Shown piece by piece: positions 63,281 to 64,000 of a DNA stretch of 64,000 nucleotides. Numbering within the stretch: position 1 is the first letter of the stretch; the number at the start of each line of letters is the position of its first letter. Under the pieces are notes generated by a model that saw only the letters and a program-made list of their open reading frames with translations, was not told the origin of the DNA and did not search any database. Location of the stretch: NCBI GenBank assembly GCA_001896885.1, contig MKRJ01000044.1, forward strand, positions 45,714 through 109,713, read 5' to 3'. Made by a program: the position numbers and the translations under genes. Origin of the DNA: Rhizobiales bacterium 65-79. Lineage in GTDB: Bacteria; Pseudomonadota; Alphaproteobacteria; Rhizobiales; Rhizobiaceae.

Positions 63281-64000
63281 TCAGATACACCTTCCCCCAT
63301 CGACCTCCAGCGCCACGCCGGTGATGAACTCCGCCTCGTCGGAGGCGAGCCATAGCGCGGCATTGGCGATGTCGAGCGGCGTCGACAGCCGGCCGAGCGG
63401 GATCGAGGCGCGGAAGAGCGCGCGCTTCTCGGGCGTATCCTCGCCCATGAACTGCGCCAGCATGCCGGTCTCGCCCGCCACCGGGCAGAGGCAGTTGACG
63501 CGGATGTTCTTCGGCGCGAGTTCGACCGCCATCGACTTGGTGGCGGTGATCGCCCAGCCCTTGGAGGCGTTGTACCAGGTCAGCCCGGGCCGAGGCCGCA
63601 GACCCGCCGTCGAGGCGGTGGTGATGATGGAGCCGCCGCCCTCTCTCTCCATCACCGGCACGACGGCCAGCGCGGCAAGGTAGATCGCCTTCATATTGAC
63701 GGCCACGATCGTGTCGAAGGTTTTCTCGTCGACCTTCAGCATGTCGCCGTTGCGGTGCGTGTAGCCGGCATTGTTGACCATGATATCGAGCCGGCCGAAG
63801 CGATCGGTCGCCAGCCCGACCATGGCGTCGACGTCGGCACGCTGCGAGACATCCGCCTTGCAGGCGACAGCGGCCGCGCCGATCTCGCCGGCGACGCGCT
63901 CGGCGCCCGCATGGTTCAGATCGGCCACGACAACCTGCGCGCCTTCCTCGGCGAAGCGCTTCGCCATGCCCTCGCCGAAGCCCGACGCCGCGCCGGTGAC
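63281..64000 (-). CDS. SDR family oxidoreductase, 5' end outside the window
   Basis: Short-chain dehydrogenase/reductase, 239 C-terminal residues; the first few residues lie beyond 64000. The nucleotide-binding motif TGAASGFGEGMA, the NNAG motif, the catalytic Ser in ITTASTAG, and YNASK are all present, and DGGRCI ends the protein. This is the FabG-like classical SDR type. The role of glucose-like or 3-oxoacyl substrates cannot be decided. It lies on the same strand as the EF-hand gene, 169 bp apart, with nothing evident between. Confidence 0.92.
   Translation of the reverse strand, partial: VTGAASGFGEGMAKRFAEEGAQVVVADLNHAGAERVAGEIGAAAVACKADVSQRADVDAMVGLATDRFGRLDIMVNNAGYTHRNGDMLKVDEKTFDTIVAVNMKAIYLAALAVVPVMEREGGGSIITTASTAGLRPRPGLTWYNASKGWAITATKSMAVELAPKNIRVNCLCPVAGETGMLAQFMGEDTPEKRALFRASIPLGRLSTPLDIANAALWLASDEAEFITGVALEVDGGRCI

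Overview
This is chromosomal DNA of an alphaproteobacterium, most likely a rhizobial or Phyllobacteriaceae relative (Mesorhizobium, Aminobacter type). The base composition is GC-rich. Supporting gene sets are a short-form hisG with hisZ, glcDEF beside lutABC, a ScfR/RamB-type regulator divergent from isocitrate lyase, and a zur-terminated metal-uptake operon. Intergenic palindromic elements resemble the rhizobial RIME class. No rRNA, tRNA, CRISPR array, transposase or phage gene was seen. The window opens inside a metal-binding protein gene and closes inside an SDR gene.

Layout. 1-2.7 kb: metal (probably zinc) ABC uptake operon ending in zur. 2.7-6.9 kb: M29 aminopeptidase, a Crp/Fnr-type regulator, fumarase fumC and a DoxX membrane protein. 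7.1-11.1 kb (minus strand): hisS, a small VOC/glyoxalase gene, hisZ and hisG. 11.4-13.3 kb: tag glycosylase, an L,D-transpeptidase and a tiny ORF. 13.5-15.1 kb: an unusual FolD paralogue and a TumE/TumA-type toxin-antitoxin pair. 15.1-20.1 kb (minus): glycolate oxidase glcD-glcE-glcF interrupted by a DUF559 cassette and a DUF4870 gene. 20.3-24.1 kb (plus): lutABC and a metallophosphoesterase. 24.5-28.8 kb (minus): polyamine-type potFGHI transporter. 28.9-35.8 kb: EamA exporter and a five-gene glycosyltransferase/polysaccharide deacetylase operon. 36-42 kb (minus): Opp/Yej-like ABC operon. 42.2-47.8 kb: histidine phosphatase, MscS-type channel, FkbM methyltransferase, NodU-type carbamoyltransferase. 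47.9-53.8 kb: RelE/ParE toxin-antitoxin, ScfR regulator, aceA, a small protein, an atypical receiver protein and a glutamine synthetase-like ligase. 54-64 kb: a TPR/ATP-grasp protein, PuuB-like oxidase, nhaA, an amino-acid ABC transporter, an EF-hand secreted protein and a truncated SDR.

Physiology. The central part is a C2/C3 carboxylate hub. Glycolate oxidase makes glyoxylate, LutABC oxidises L-lactate, isocitrate lyase with its ScfR-type regulator runs the glyoxylate shunt, and fumarase is nearby. Polyamine use is suggested by potFGHI together with the PuuA-like ligase and PuuB-like oxidase.

The most unusual structures are: a 522-bp cassette in which a DUF559 nuclease-like gene fits exactly between two 52-bp inverted repeats inside the glc operon, with a gene-less relative of the same design at 11.2 kb; a TumE/TumA pair bounded by 39-bp direct repeats that coincide with the ends of two convergent genes; a FolD paralogue lacking the family lysine; and a low-GC patch inside hisS.
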